Shown in pieces: positions 8,934-16,770 of a stretch of 64,000 nt of DNA (positions within the stretch are counted from its first letter, which is position 1; the number at the start of each line of letters is the position of its first letter). The DNA lies in the NCBI GenBank assembly GCA_963749145.1, contig CAVVLN010000004.1, positions 124,001-188,000 on the forward strand. The letters are read 5' to 3'. Position numbers and translations under genes: made by a program. This stretch comes from JASHPR01 sp963749145 (GTDB taxonomy: Bacteria > Actinomycetota > Actinomycetes > Streptosporangiales > Streptosporangiaceae). The notes under the pieces were generated by a model that searched no databases, had not been told where the DNA came from, and was given only the letters and a program-made list of their open reading frames with translations.

Positions 8934-9926
8934 ATGGATTCGTTTACGGGCAAGCTCGCGGTGGTGACCGGCGGCGGCTCCGGCATGGGACGCGAGCTGG
9001 TCCGCCAGCTCGCGGCGCAGGGATGCTCGGTCGCGGCCTGCGACGTGAACGCCGATGCCGTCGGCCAGGTCGCGGCGGCGGCCCAGGCGGACGCCCCGGC
9101 CGGGGTGCGGGTCACGGCTCACGCCTGCGACGTCGGCGACGAGGCGCAGGTGCTGCGGTTCCGCGATGAGCTGCTCGAGCAGCACGCGAGCGATCACGTC
9201 GACCTGGTGTTCAGCAACGCGGGCACCGGCGGCGGCGGCAGCTTCGTCACCGACAGCCGCGAGGAGTGGGAGCGCACGTTCGCCACGGACTGGTTCGGCG
9301 TCTACTACTGCGCCCGCGCGTTCCTGCCGCTGCTGATCGCGAGCGGCGACGGCGTGCTGGTCAACACCAGCAGCGTCAACGGGTTCTGGGCGACATTGGG
9401 CCCGGGCATGCCGAACCACGCCTACAGCACGGCCAAGTTCGCCGTGAAGGGCTTCTCCGAGGGCCTCATCGAGGACCTGCGCACCAACGCGCCCCAGGTC
9501 CGGGTCGCCGTCGTGATGCCCGGGCACGTGGGGACCGACATCGTGGCCAACAGCATGCGCGCCCGGGGCCTGCCGGCGCCAGAGCACATGACCGACGCGC
9601 AGGTGGAGGAGCTGATCCCGCGCGACGCGCAGGACAAGCTGATCGCCGCCGGCCTGCTGGCGAAGGACGCGTCAGCCGACGACCTGCGGCGGCTGCTGGC
9701 CCAGATGGCCGCGGACTTCCGGGACAAGGCGCCGCTGTCCGCGGCCGGCGCCGCGACCATCATCCTGGACGGGGTCCGGTCCGGGGCCTGGCGGATCCTG
9801 GTCGGCCAGGACGCCAAGAAGCTGGACCAGGTGGTGCGCGCGCGGCCCGAATCCGCTTACGACTACCAGGCCCTGGGCCAGGTGTTCCAGGAGATGGCCG
9901 CGGCCACCGGAGCGAGCGCCGGCTGA
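8934..9926 (+). CDS. Short-chain dehydrogenase/reductase
   Basis: 330-residue classical SDR. The cofactor motif is VVTGGGSGMGREL (residues 9-21), with an acidic CDVNAD after beta-2 that suggests NAD rather than NADP. NAGTG follows at about 95, then the active-site Ser in NTSSVNG and YSTAK at about 165. The C-terminus is longer than the usual 250 residues (extra helices from about 240). Substrate unknown; it sits after the broken IclR and hydrolase genes but has its own AT-richer leader and AGGAGG ribosome site. Confidence 0.92.
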   Translation: MDSFTGKLAVVTGGGSGMGRELVRQLAAQGCSVAACDVNADAVGQVAAAAQADAPAGVRVTAHACDVGDEAQVLRFRDELLEQHASDHVDLVFSNAGTGGGGSFVTDSREEWERTFATDWFGVYYCARAFLPLLIASGDGVLVNTSSVNGFWATLGPGMPNHAYSTAKFAVKGFSEGLIEDLRTNAPQVRVAVVMPGHVGTDIVANSMRARGLPAPEHMTDAQVEELIPRDAQDKLIAAGLLAKDASADDLRRLLAQMAADFRDKAPLSAAGAATIILDGVRSGAWRILVGQDAKKLDQVVRARPESAYDYQALGQVFQEMAAATGASAG

Positions 9927-10065
9927 ACCGGCACCCGGTCAGCCGGTGTGCCGGGCCGACTCAGGTGCCGACGGCGCGGGGTCGCTCTCCTGCCGCGCCG
10001 GTTGCCCCGATGCCGCGCCGGTCGCTCTGACCAGCGCGTCGCGGGAGGACGAGGAGCGTTATGCG

Positions 10066-10269
10066 TCAGAGAGGACGGACGTTCTCCGCCTGCGGTCCCT
10101 TTTGCCCCTGGGTCGTTTCGAATTCGACCTTCTGGTTCTCATCCAGCGTCCGGTAGCCGGAACTCGCGATCGCGGAGAAGTGGACGAACACGTCCGCCGT
10201 CCCGTCATCGGGGGCGATGAAACCGAAGCCCTTGTCGGCGTTGAACCACTTCACTGTTCCTGTTGCCAT
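10066..10269 (-). CDS. Cold-shock domain protein (CspA family)
   Basis: 67-residue single cold-shock domain. It contains VKWFNADKGFGFI (RNP1 region KGFGFI) and DVFVHFSAI (RNP2 VFVHF), ending in QKGPQAENVRPL. It binds single-stranded RNA/DNA as a chaperone. The start ATG at 10269 follows AAAGGA; the frame continues upstream but that part has no family similarity. It is convergent with the SDR gene. Confidence 0.96.
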   Translation of the reverse strand: MATGTVKWFNADKGFGFIAPDDGTADVFVHFSAIASSGYRTLDENQKVEFETTQGQKGPQAENVRPL

Positions 10270-10451
10270 CAGTTCTAATCCTTTATCCGCGATGCCACGA
10301 CGCGACCTCGCCGCGCCGACCGCGAGCTTACCGGGTCCTGGCTCAGGAACCGAAATCCCGCCCCCCGTCACGGTCTTCCGGAGCACGGGCCCAACACCGC
10401 CCGCGCCCGTGCCCTGCTCCGTCACCCGCCCAGACTCCGGTCCTGGCTCGC

Positions 10452-10475
10452 GCGCCGGCTCGGCCGAGCCGGCGC
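10452..10475. terminator. Perfect GC-rich palindrome after response regulator gene
   Basis: A 24-nt perfect palindrome (two 12-nt arms centred at 10463/10464, core GGCTCGGCCGAGCC) starts 22 nt beyond the stop of the minus-strand regulator gene. With no U-tract it would act as a hairpin terminator or processing site of the kind common in high-GC genomes. It also lies in the leader side of the cold-shock gene, so a role there is possible. Confidence 0.5.
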
Positions 10476-10497
10476 CGGTCAGGCGAGCCGGCGCCGG

Positions 10498-11169
10498 TCA
10501 GCCGATGCCGTGACGGTGCGCATAGCCGATGGCGGCGGCCCGGTCCCGCGACCCGGTCTTGGCGAAGATCCGGCTGATGTGGGTTTTGATCGTGTGGTTG
10601 CTCAGGAACAGCTGCGCGGCGATCTCCGGGTTGGTCAGCCCGCGGGCGATCAGGCGGAGGATCTCCAGCTCGCGCTGGGTCAGGCCGTCGGGAGGCGGCA
10701 CCGCCGGGGCGGCCTCGGGTTTCGGCGGCGCGGCCGTGGCGGCGAGCAGCGTGGCGTGCACGCGGGGATCGAACACGGTCAGCCCGCCCGCCGCCGCGTG
10801 CAGCGCCTGGGCGATGTCGGCGTAGTCGGCGTCCTTGGTCAGGTAGCTGCGCGCGCCCGCCCGTAGCGCGTCGAGCACCGAATCGTCGTCGGCGTAGGTG
10901 GTGAGTACGACGATGGCGACGCCGGGATGCTCCTCGGTCAGGCGGCGGATGGCGCCGATGCCGTCCAGGACCGGCATGTGCAGGTCGAGCAGGATCGCGT
11001 CGGGCTTCTTCTCAGCCACGAGCGCCAGCGCCTGCTCCCCGTCAGCGGCGGCGCCGACCACGTCGATGCCGGGCAGCCCGTCGAGCAGCAGGACCAGGCC
11101 CTGGCGCACGCTGGCCTGGTCATCGGCGATGACGATGCGCAGCGGCGCCTCGGCCGGCGGGGTGGTCAT
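10498..11169 (-). CDS. NarL/LuxR-family response regulator
   Basis: 223 residues. The receiver has IVIADDQASVRQG, phospho-Asp in AILLDLHMPVLDG, Thr in VVLTTYADD and Lys in YLTKDAD. A proline/alanine linker joins it to a LuxR DNA-binding domain (LTQRELEILRLIARGLTNPE, NHTIKTHISRIFAK). It overlaps the kinase gene by ATGA, so the two are cotranslated. The inverted repeat at 12420-12447 in the upstream divergent promoter is a candidate site for it. Confidence 0.94.
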   Translation of the reverse strand: MTTPPAEAPLRIVIADDQASVRQGLVLLLDGLPGIDVVGAAADGEQALALVAEKKPDAILLDLHMPVLDGIGAIRRLTEEHPGVAIVVLTTYADDDSVLDALRAGARSYLTKDADYADIAQALHAAAGGLTVFDPRVHATLLAATAAPPKPEAAPAVPPPDGLTQRELEILRLIARGLTNPEIAAQLFLSNHTIKTHISRIFAKTGSRDRAAAIGYAHRHGIG

Positions 11170-12344
11170 GAAGCCATGGTCTCAGGCTGGCGGCGCGGTA
11201 GTTCGGCGGTCACGATCCACTGGCCGTCGCGGCGCCCCGCCTCGAGGGTTCCGTTCAGCAGCCGGAGCCGTTCGTGCATGCCGGTCAGCCCGTAGCCGCC
11301 GTTGACGGTGCTCACGTCCGCCGGCTGGCGGGTGTCCGCGTCCAGGGGCAGGTCGTTGCGGACGGTGAGCCGGACATCGGCGTCGCCGTAGTCGAGGCGG
11401 ACCGCCACGGGCTCCCCCGCGGCGTGCTTGGCCGCGTTGACCAGGGCCTCCTGGGCGATGCGTAGCAGCGCGAGCGTGGCGTCCGGGGGCAATGCGGCGG
11501 GAACGCCGCCGGTGTCGTAGGTGACGGGGACGTGATACCGCTGCGCGTGGGTGTCGGTGACCAGGGCGAGTTCCTCATCGAGCGGCAGAGTGTCGGTGCG
11601 CAGGGCCTGAACCGCGCGGCGGGTCTCCACCAGGCCCTCGGCGGCCATCTGCTGGGCCGCGGCCAGCAGCTCATCCGCCTGGTCGGCGTCCTTGCGCAGC
11701 ACCGACCGCGCCGCCTGGATCTGGATCCCGAGCGCGCCCAGCGAGTGGGCGAGCACGTCGTGGATCTCGCGGGCGATCCGGGCGCGCTCGTCGAGGAGGT
11801 CGGCCCGGCGCTGCTCGGCCTGCAGTTGCTCGCGCTGGGCCAGCAGCACCGCCGCCTGCTCGGCCTGGATCCGGTACCCGCCCCAGTTGCGCCCGATCAC
11901 CAGGCCGGCGAGCACGATCGCCGGGAGCCCGAGCAGCGTGCCGTAGCTCTGGCCGAAAACCAGCCCGCTGACCTCGATCGCGAGTATGCCTGCCGCGGTC
12001 ACGGCCACCGCTGCCGCGAGGTCGCTGTTAATGCCCGCGGCCATCGCCGCCACGAACGCGAAGACCACCATGGCCGAACCGCCGCCGCCGGCGCCGGCCG
12101 CCAACCCCGAGGCGACGGCGATCACCCCGCGGGCCACGGGCAGCGCCCAGGCGGGATATCGCGCCGCGGCGGCGGGGGACGCCTCCAGCACGGTCCAGGC
12201 CAGCAGGGCCAGGCCAATCACGGCGTAGCACGCGATCTGAACCGGCATGGCGGACGGCGCGCTCGGCGGAGCGATGAGGAACGCCAGCAGGCCGAGCCAC
12301 ACGAAGCCGAGGGCGCGGGCCAGCGCGTTGACCGTGCGCAGCAT
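11166..12344 (-). CDS. Sensor histidine kinase (HisKA_3 type)
   Basis: 392 residues from ATG 12344. The N-terminal half is five to six transmembrane helices (residues about 8-160) with little outside the membrane. A short coiled coil rich in Gln/Glu (AEQAAVLLAQREQLQAEQ) leads to the phospho-acceptor helix (REIHDVLAHSLG) and an HATPase domain (N-box IAQEALVNAAKHA, G-box NGGYGLTGM). It pairs with the regulator whose gene it overlaps. Divergent from the membrane protein gene at 12552. Confidence 0.92.
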   Translation of the reverse strand: MLRTVNALARALGFVWLGLLAFLIAPPSAPSAMPVQIACYAVIGLALLAWTVLEASPAAAARYPAWALPVARGVIAVASGLAAGAGGGGSAMVVFAFVAAMAAGINSDLAAAVAVTAAGILAIEVSGLVFGQSYGTLLGLPAIVLAGLVIGRNWGGYRIQAEQAAVLLAQREQLQAEQRRADLLDERARIAREIHDVLAHSLGALGIQIQAARSVLRKDADQADELLAAAQQMAAEGLVETRRAVQALRTDTLPLDEELALVTDTHAQRYHVPVTYDTGGVPAALPPDATLALLRIAQEALVNAAKHAAGEPVAVRLDYGDADVRLTVRNDLPLDADTRQPADVSTVNGGYGLTGMHERLRLLNGTLEAGRRDGQWIVTAELPRRQPETMAS

Positions 12345-12419
12345 GCCTCCAGTATCGGCTGGGGCGCGGCAGCGGCACGTCAGCCACCGGGCTGAAGCCC
12401 GGGCTGACCCGCCGGGGCC

Positions 12420-12447
12420 CGGCCTGGTACCGCCTGGGACCAGGCCG
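12420..12447. promoter_or_regulatory. Inverted repeat in divergent promoter, candidate operator
   Basis: Arms CGGCCTGGT and ACCAGGCCG, 9 nt each and perfectly complementary, are separated by 10 nt (centre spacing about two helical turns). The site lies between the kinase gene (minus, start 12344) and the membrane protein gene (plus, start 12552). LuxR-type regulators bind such dyads, so the cotranscribed response regulator is the obvious candidate. This is inference. Confidence 0.45.
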
Positions 12448-12551
12448 CGCCCGTCATTCTCATGCCCGGGACCACCCCGTGCTCCGACGCGCTCACCAGC
12501 GCACTTGGCGAATATGGAGTCGCTAACGAAACCTACTCGAAGGAGCGCGAG

Positions 12552-13094
12552 ATGCTTTCCGAACTGACCGAAGCAATGATCGTCAACGGGGTGGTGCTCG
12601 CCACCATGCTGGCCACCGACCTCGGGCCCGCGCGCAAGATCAGCAAGATACGGCTGCTGCGTCCCGTGATCGCCGCCGCGGTGATCATCCCGTTCTTTGT
12701 CGACCGGCCGGCCACCCACGGGATGGCCCTGGCGGTGGAGATCGCGGGTGTCGCCGCCGGCCTGCTGTGCGGGCTGGCCGCCAGCGCCCTGATGGGCGTC
12801 TACCGGAGCCCGGCGACCGGCAAGCCGGTCAGCCGGGCCGGGCTGCCGTACGCGATCTTCTGGACCGCTGTCATCGGAGCCCGCGCGGCCTTCTCCTACG
12901 GCTCCGTGCACTGGTTCACCGCCCCGCTGGTGAGCTGGGGCATCGCGCACCAGGTCAGCGTCGCGGCCCTCGCCGACGGGCTGATCTTCATGGCCATCGC
13001 CATGATCCTGGTGCGCACGGCCGGGCTCTGGGCCCGGGCCTCCCGGCTGCCGGCCCCGGCCGCCCCGCGCGCGACCGCGCTCGAGAACGCCTAG
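12552..13094 (+). CDS. Integral membrane protein, unknown function
   Basis: 180 residues from the ATG at 12552, chosen because GAAGGAG lies 7 nt upstream. About five hydrophobic segments are visible (residues 5-25, 33-50, 55-80, 105-125, 140-165), the second beginning LLRPVIAAAVIIPFFV. The last 20 residues are Ala/Pro rich and cytoplasmic. No family was recognised. Being divergent from a two-component pair with a shared dyad, it is a plausible target of that system. A strong hairpin terminator follows. Confidence 0.75.
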   Translation: MLSELTEAMIVNGVVLATMLATDLGPARKISKIRLLRPVIAAAVIIPFFVDRPATHGMALAVEIAGVAAGLLCGLAASALMGVYRSPATGKPVSRAGLPYAIFWTAVIGARAAFSYGSVHWFTAPLVSWGIAHQVSVAALADGLIFMAIAMILVRTAGLWARASRLPAPAAPRATALENA

Positions 13095-13107
13095 ACCGTC
13101 CCCCGTC

Positions 13108-13146
13108 CGCAGGCGGCCGGCCGCGCGCAGCGGCCGGCCGCCTGCG
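13108..13146 (+). terminator. Strong hairpin terminator
   Basis: Arms 13108-13124 and 13130-13146 are perfectly complementary over 17 bp with a 5-nt loop (GCGCA). The hairpin begins 13 nt after the TAG of the membrane protein gene. No U-tract follows, as usual in actinomycetes. Confidence 0.8.
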
Positions 13147-13229
13147 TGCGGCCGGGTTGAGCCGCGCGGCGGGCGGGAAGAATCCGGCCCTGAGTCAGTC
13201 CACGTCAGCGAGGGGATACGAGGTTCCGG

Positions 13230-13541
13230 ATGGACCGGCAGGCGGTGATCATCGCCAAGGTCGAGCACGCCCGCGAGGTCGAGCGGATGCTGCAGTGGCT
13301 CGGCTGGTCGGTCGCGGTCCTCGGGCTGGCGGGCGTGGCGGTGTTCACGGTCCTGTGGGCGGTCGGCGACCTCAGCGTCGAGCAGGGCGTGAGCCTGATC
13401 CTGGGCACCTGCCTGGCCACCATCCTGGCCGGCGCCACCGCGTACGGATCCGGGGTCAACGTGGGGCTGGGCGCCGAGCGCCTGGATCTCGCCGCGCGCG
13501 GCGCCTTCCCGCCCCGGGCCGGGGGCCCGGGGCGGAGCTGA
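13230..13541 (+). CDS. Small two-helix membrane protein, unknown
   Basis: 103 residues. A charged amphipathic N-terminus (KVEHAREVERMLQW) precedes two transmembrane helices (about 24-46 and 54-76), then a short polar tail ending in PRAGGPGRS. No family recognised. It stands alone between a terminator and the convergent nitrilase-like gene. Codon use matches the neighbours, and GAGGGGAT upstream could serve as a ribosome site, so it is probably a real gene. Confidence 0.6.
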   Translation: MDRQAVIIAKVEHAREVERMLQWLGWSVAVLGLAGVAVFTVLWAVGDLSVEQGVSLILGTCLATILAGATAYGSGVNVGLGAERLDLAARGAFPPRAGGPGRS

Positions 13542-13550
13542 CCCGCGGGC

Positions 13551-14621
13551 TCACCCGCCCTCGGGGCGGACCCAGACGTCCCGCTCGTGCATGAGCTCGA
13601 CCTGCCGGGCGATGACCTCGCGGCGGTACTCGGCGTGCCTGTACGGGGCCCGGTCCAGGTAGAGGTTCTTCGGGTACACGGGCTGCTCGTAGATGAGCTG
13701 GTACTGCTCGGTGGTCAGGTCCTTGATCCAGTTGTCCCACTGCGCGTTGGCGCGGAACCGGCGCAGCGCCTCGATGTCGACGGTGCCGGCCACCCAGGAC
13801 GATCCGCCGCTGTAGTCGTGCCGCCCGACGATCTGCCCGCGGTAGTCGATCACCGCCGACCCGCCGCCGAAGGTGTCGATCGGCACGTCGGAGTCGGAGT
13901 GCAGGTAGTACGTGCCGACGTTGCAGGCGATCAGGTACATGTTGTTGTCGAGGGCGCGCGCCCGGTTCTGGATCTCGAACAGGCCGTTGCCCACGTGCGG
14001 GTGCGGGTACGGGCCCCGGTAGACCACCTCGGCGCCGTTCATGGCCAGGCCGCGGGCGTTCTCCGGGTAGGAGCCCTCGTTGGCCATCAGGAAGCCGAGC
14101 CGGCCGATCTCGGTGTCGGCCACCGGGTAGAACGCGTCGAGGCTGCGGCCGTACAGCTCGATCCACTTGTCCCAGACATTGTGCGGGGTCACCGAGTGCT
14201 CGACCGGCAGCAGCGGGGCCACCTTGTGATGGCGCAGGATCACGTCGCCCTCGGGCGACAGGATGAAGCCGACGTTGAAGAAGCGGCCGGGGAACTCGGG
14301 ATGGCGGGCCTTGGCCTGGGCCATCACGAAGGCGCTCCACTGCCGGGCCAGCCCGCCCAGGTAATCCGTCTCCGGGCCGGGGATGTCGATCGCGCACTCC
14401 CGGGCGAACTCCTCGTGATCGAGATCGAGGACCTCGTCGTTGAAGCCCTGCAGCGCGCCCTCGGGCACCGCGATCAGCCGCACCGGCAGGTCCAGGCTGG
14501 ACAGCCACGACGCGGCCTTGATCAGGTGCGAGAGATGCTCGAGGTTGGTCGCGATCTCCTCCCGGTGGCGGATGCCACGCATGGTGGGAACCAGGCCCAG
14601 GGCCTGATAAGGCTCGATCAT
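13551..14621 (-). CDS. Nitrilase-fold (carbon-nitrogen hydrolase) protein lacking catalytic Cys
   Basis: 356 residues with the nitrilase-superfamily alpha-beta-beta-alpha pattern. The catalytic Glu54 (AVPEGALQG) and Lys133 (RHHKVAP) are in place. The third motif, normally with the Cys nucleophile before a D/E-G-x-x-P-E stretch, reads GFLMANEGSYPENAR, so Ala180 (codon GCC, 14082-14084) stands where Cys is expected. GRHDYSGGSSWVAG follows in the usual place. The protein otherwise looks intact and conserved in length. It may have lost hydrolysis and kept binding, or use different chemistry. It is divergent from the four-gene dioxygenase operon (about 175 nt apart) and may be coregulated with it. 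Confidence 0.82.
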   Translation of the reverse strand: MIEPYQALGLVPTMRGIRHREEIATNLEHLSHLIKAASWLSSLDLPVRLIAVPEGALQGFNDEVLDLDHEEFARECAIDIPGPETDYLGGLARQWSAFVMAQAKARHPEFPGRFFNVGFILSPEGDVILRHHKVAPLLPVEHSVTPHNVWDKWIELYGRSLDAFYPVADTEIGRLGFLMANEGSYPENARGLAMNGAEVVYRGPYPHPHVGNGLFEIQNRARALDNNMYLIACNVGTYYLHSDSDVPIDTFGGGSAVIDYRGQIVGRHDYSGGSSWVAGTVDIEALRRFRANAQWDNWIKDLTTEQYQLIYEQPVYPKNLYLDRAPYRHAEYRREVIARQVELMHERDVWVRPEGG

Positions 14622-14759
14622 GGATAGTCCCTTCGATGCCGCGGAGCCTGCCGCCGGCCCGGCGCTCGACCCGGGCTGTCCCTTGTCTACCCCGGGACTA
14701 CCCGTTCTGTCTTGATCTCGGCGGCCCGCGCCCGGCCTCCTCGCCGCCGTGCCACGTAT

Positions 14760-14795
14760 CGTTATCTACCTACTACATAAGGTCATAGGGGGGGC
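14760..14795 (+). promoter_or_regulatory. AT-richer leader and ribosome site of the DUF362-fusion operon
   Basis: The stretch around 14760-14790 (TTATCTACCTACTACATAAG) is clearly AT-richer than its surroundings and ends in a run of seven G at 14788-14794, directly before a TTG at 14797. This looks like a promoter -10 region plus Shine-Dalgarno rather than coding sequence. It argues for starting the first gene at 14797 instead of the in-frame GTG at 14749. Confidence 0.4.
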
Positions 14796-14796
14796 G

Positions 14797-16770
14797 TTGG
14801 CTGATCTTGAGGCGGTGCTGCTCGAGGACGTCGGCGGGATGCTGGACCGGTGGCGCCGGGAGTTCGCCGGCCAGCCCGACGCCGAGCGTGCGCGGCTGCT
14901 GCTGCTCGCGCTGGAGCGGGAGCAGATCGTGGCGGTCGCCTACCGGGAGGAGGCGGTCGCCGGGCGGGTGGCCGCGCTGGAGGTCGGCACCGCCGTGCGC
15001 GCGCTGATCCGCCAGACGCTGATGTGGATCTGGAAGGACGAGCAGCTGCACTTCGAGTTCATGCGCGGGCTGCTGCTGGAGTCGGGCGGGCTGGCCTCGG
15101 CGCTGGTGGTCTACGGCCGCGCGGTCCAGGGGACGCTGTCGGGGTGGACGTCGGCGACCGCCACCGGGCTGGAGGCCAGCTCGGCCCCGCTGCGCACCGG
15201 GGCGGCCGGGGCGCTGATCGCGGTGGCCGGCGCGATGCACCGGATGCCCCCGGCGCTGGCCCGTGAGCTGCGGTACCAGACGTTCCGCCGGTACTGCGCG
15301 CTGAACGTGGCGCTGGAGGCCAGCGCCGAGTTCGCCTACCGGCGGCTGGTCCAGGTGGCCAGGTCGGCGGAGGAGCGGCTGGCCTTCGAGCGGATCCGCG
15401 AGGACGAGGCGCGGCACGCGGCGGCGTTCCGGCTGCTGACCGAGGTCCTCACCGAGGACGACCGCCTCGCCGGCGGGGTGTCCGCCGGGAACCTGGCCGG
15501 GCGGCTGGCCGCGATCAGCCCCTGGTTCGTGCCGGCCGCGCAGCGCGCTGCGGCCGGGGCAGACGCCGCGGCCGGGGCAGACGCCGCGGCCGACGCCGGC
15601 ACCGGGGCAGACGCCGCGGCCGGGACCAGGGCCGGGCGGCGGTCGTTCGGTTCCCGGGCCCCGGTCGCGGTGCGCGCCGGCCGGGCCGACGCGGACAAGG
15701 CGGCCGTCCTGGAGCAGTGCCTGGACCGGGCCGGGCTCGGCGAGCTGGCCGCGGGAGCCCGGTCCGCGGCGATCCGCGCCTCGTTCATGCTCGGCTACGA
15801 CCGGGCCGACCGCTCGAACGTCAACGATCCCGGGCTGGTCGACCTGCTGGCCCGCTACCTGCGGCGCCACGGCGTGGCCGACGTCGCGGTGCTGGAGGCG
15901 CCCACGGTCTACGGCACCCTGTTCGCGAACCGGTCGGTCGCGTCGGTGGCCCGCTACTTCGGCTTCGACGCGCCGTCCTACCGGATCGTCGACATCGGCC
16001 AGGACCTGCAGGCCTGCACCTTCGACCGCGGGTTCGTGCAGAAGGCGATCAGCGGCACCTGGCTGGCCAGCGACCTGCGGATCGTGCTGCCCAAGCTGCG
16101 GACCGACCCGACCGAGTTCGCCCACCTGAGCCTGTCCACGCTGGAGGGCAGCACCGGCGCCATCGACGCCACGTTCTACGCGGGGCGGCACACCGACTTC
16201 CGGTCCGCGACCATGATGCTGCTCGACGTGGCCCCGCCCGATTTCGCGGTCGTGGACGCGTGGGCCCCGGTCGCCGACGGCCCGTTCGGCGTGATGGGCT
16301 GTCATCACCCCGCCGGGGTCCGCTACGTCTACGCGGGCCGGGACGCGCTGGCCGTGGACGAGGCGGTGCTCGCCGACCTCGGTGTCGCCGACCCGCGCCG
16401 GGCGCCGATCGTGGCCCAGGCCTACCACTGGTTCGGCCTGGAGCCCGGCGCGGTGACCGTCGACGGGCCGCGGCCGCCGCTGCGCCGCCAGCTGCGCGGC
16501 GCCCACTCCTCGGCGCTGCTGCGCGGGCTGGGCACGGTCTCTTACCCCGTCTACATGTACCTCAGCCGCCGGGGCGAGCTGTTCGTGCCGGCCATGGACA
16601 CCGCCGCGTTCCCGCCGCTGCGCCGGTGCGGCGCGGCCACCGCTGCGGTGCGCTGGCTGAGCCAGCGGGCCTTCGGGCTGCGGCCGCCGCCGGCGGGCTG
16701 GCCAGGACAGGCGGGCCGGCCAGGGCAGCGGGGAACCCCGGCGCGGCGGATCCCGGCGCGGTCCCGGTGA
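14797..16770 (+). CDS. Fusion of a di-iron ferritin-like domain with a DUF362 domain
   Basis: 657 residues from TTG 14797. Residues 1-220 are helical and show the complete E...ExxH...E...ExxH set of a carboxylate-bridged di-iron bundle: Glu in LLLALEREQI, EQLH in WIWKDEQLHFEF (about 82-85), Glu in NVALEASAEFAY, EARH in IREDEARHAAAF (about 204-207). An Ala/Gly/Asp linker made of 18-nt repeats follows. Residues 300-600 match DUF362 (GYDRADRSNVNDPGLVDLLA, then APTVYGTLFANRS, then MGCHHPAGVRYVYAG). The tail is Arg/Pro rich. DUF362 alone is of unknown function, and I know no described fusion with a ferritin-like domain. It is first of four overlapping genes and probably acts as the oxidative partner of the DpgC-like enzyme. 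Confidence 0.75.
   Translation: MADLEAVLLEDVGGMLDRWRREFAGQPDAERARLLLLALEREQIVAVAYREEAVAGRVAALEVGTAVRALIRQTLMWIWKDEQLHFEFMRGLLLESGGLASALVVYGRAVQGTLSGWTSATATGLEASSAPLRTGAAGALIAVAGAMHRMPPALARELRYQTFRRYCALNVALEASAEFAYRRLVQVARSAEERLAFERIREDEARHAAAFRLLTEVLTEDDRLAGGVSAGNLAGRLAAISPWFVPAAQRAAAGADAAAGADAAADAGTGADAAAGTRAGRRSFGSRAPVAVRAGRADADKAAVLEQCLDRAGLGELAAGARSAAIRASFMLGYDRADRSNVNDPGLVDLLARYLRRHGVADVAVLEAPTVYGTLFANRSVASVARYFGFDAPSYRIVDIGQDLQACTFDRGFVQKAISGTWLASDLRIVLPKLRTDPTEFAHLSLSTLEGSTGAIDATFYAGRHTDFRSATMMLLDVAPPDFAVVDAWAPVADGPFGVMGCHHPAGVRYVYAGRDALAVDEAVLADLGVADPRRAPIVAQAYHWFGLEPGAVTVDGPRPPLRRQLRGAHSSALLRGLGTVSYPVYMYLSRRGELFVPAMDTAAFPPLRRCGAATAAVRWLSQRAFGLRPPPAGWPGQAGRPGQRGTPARRIPARSR
15546..15624 (+). 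repeat. 18-nt imperfect tandem repeat encoding an Ala-Gly-Asp linker
   Basis: GCGGCCGGGGCAGACGCC recurs in phase, with one degenerate unit, encoding (AAGADA)n between the ferritin-like and DUF362 domains. Since the period is a multiple of three, length variation would alter only the linker. Confidence 0.75.
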
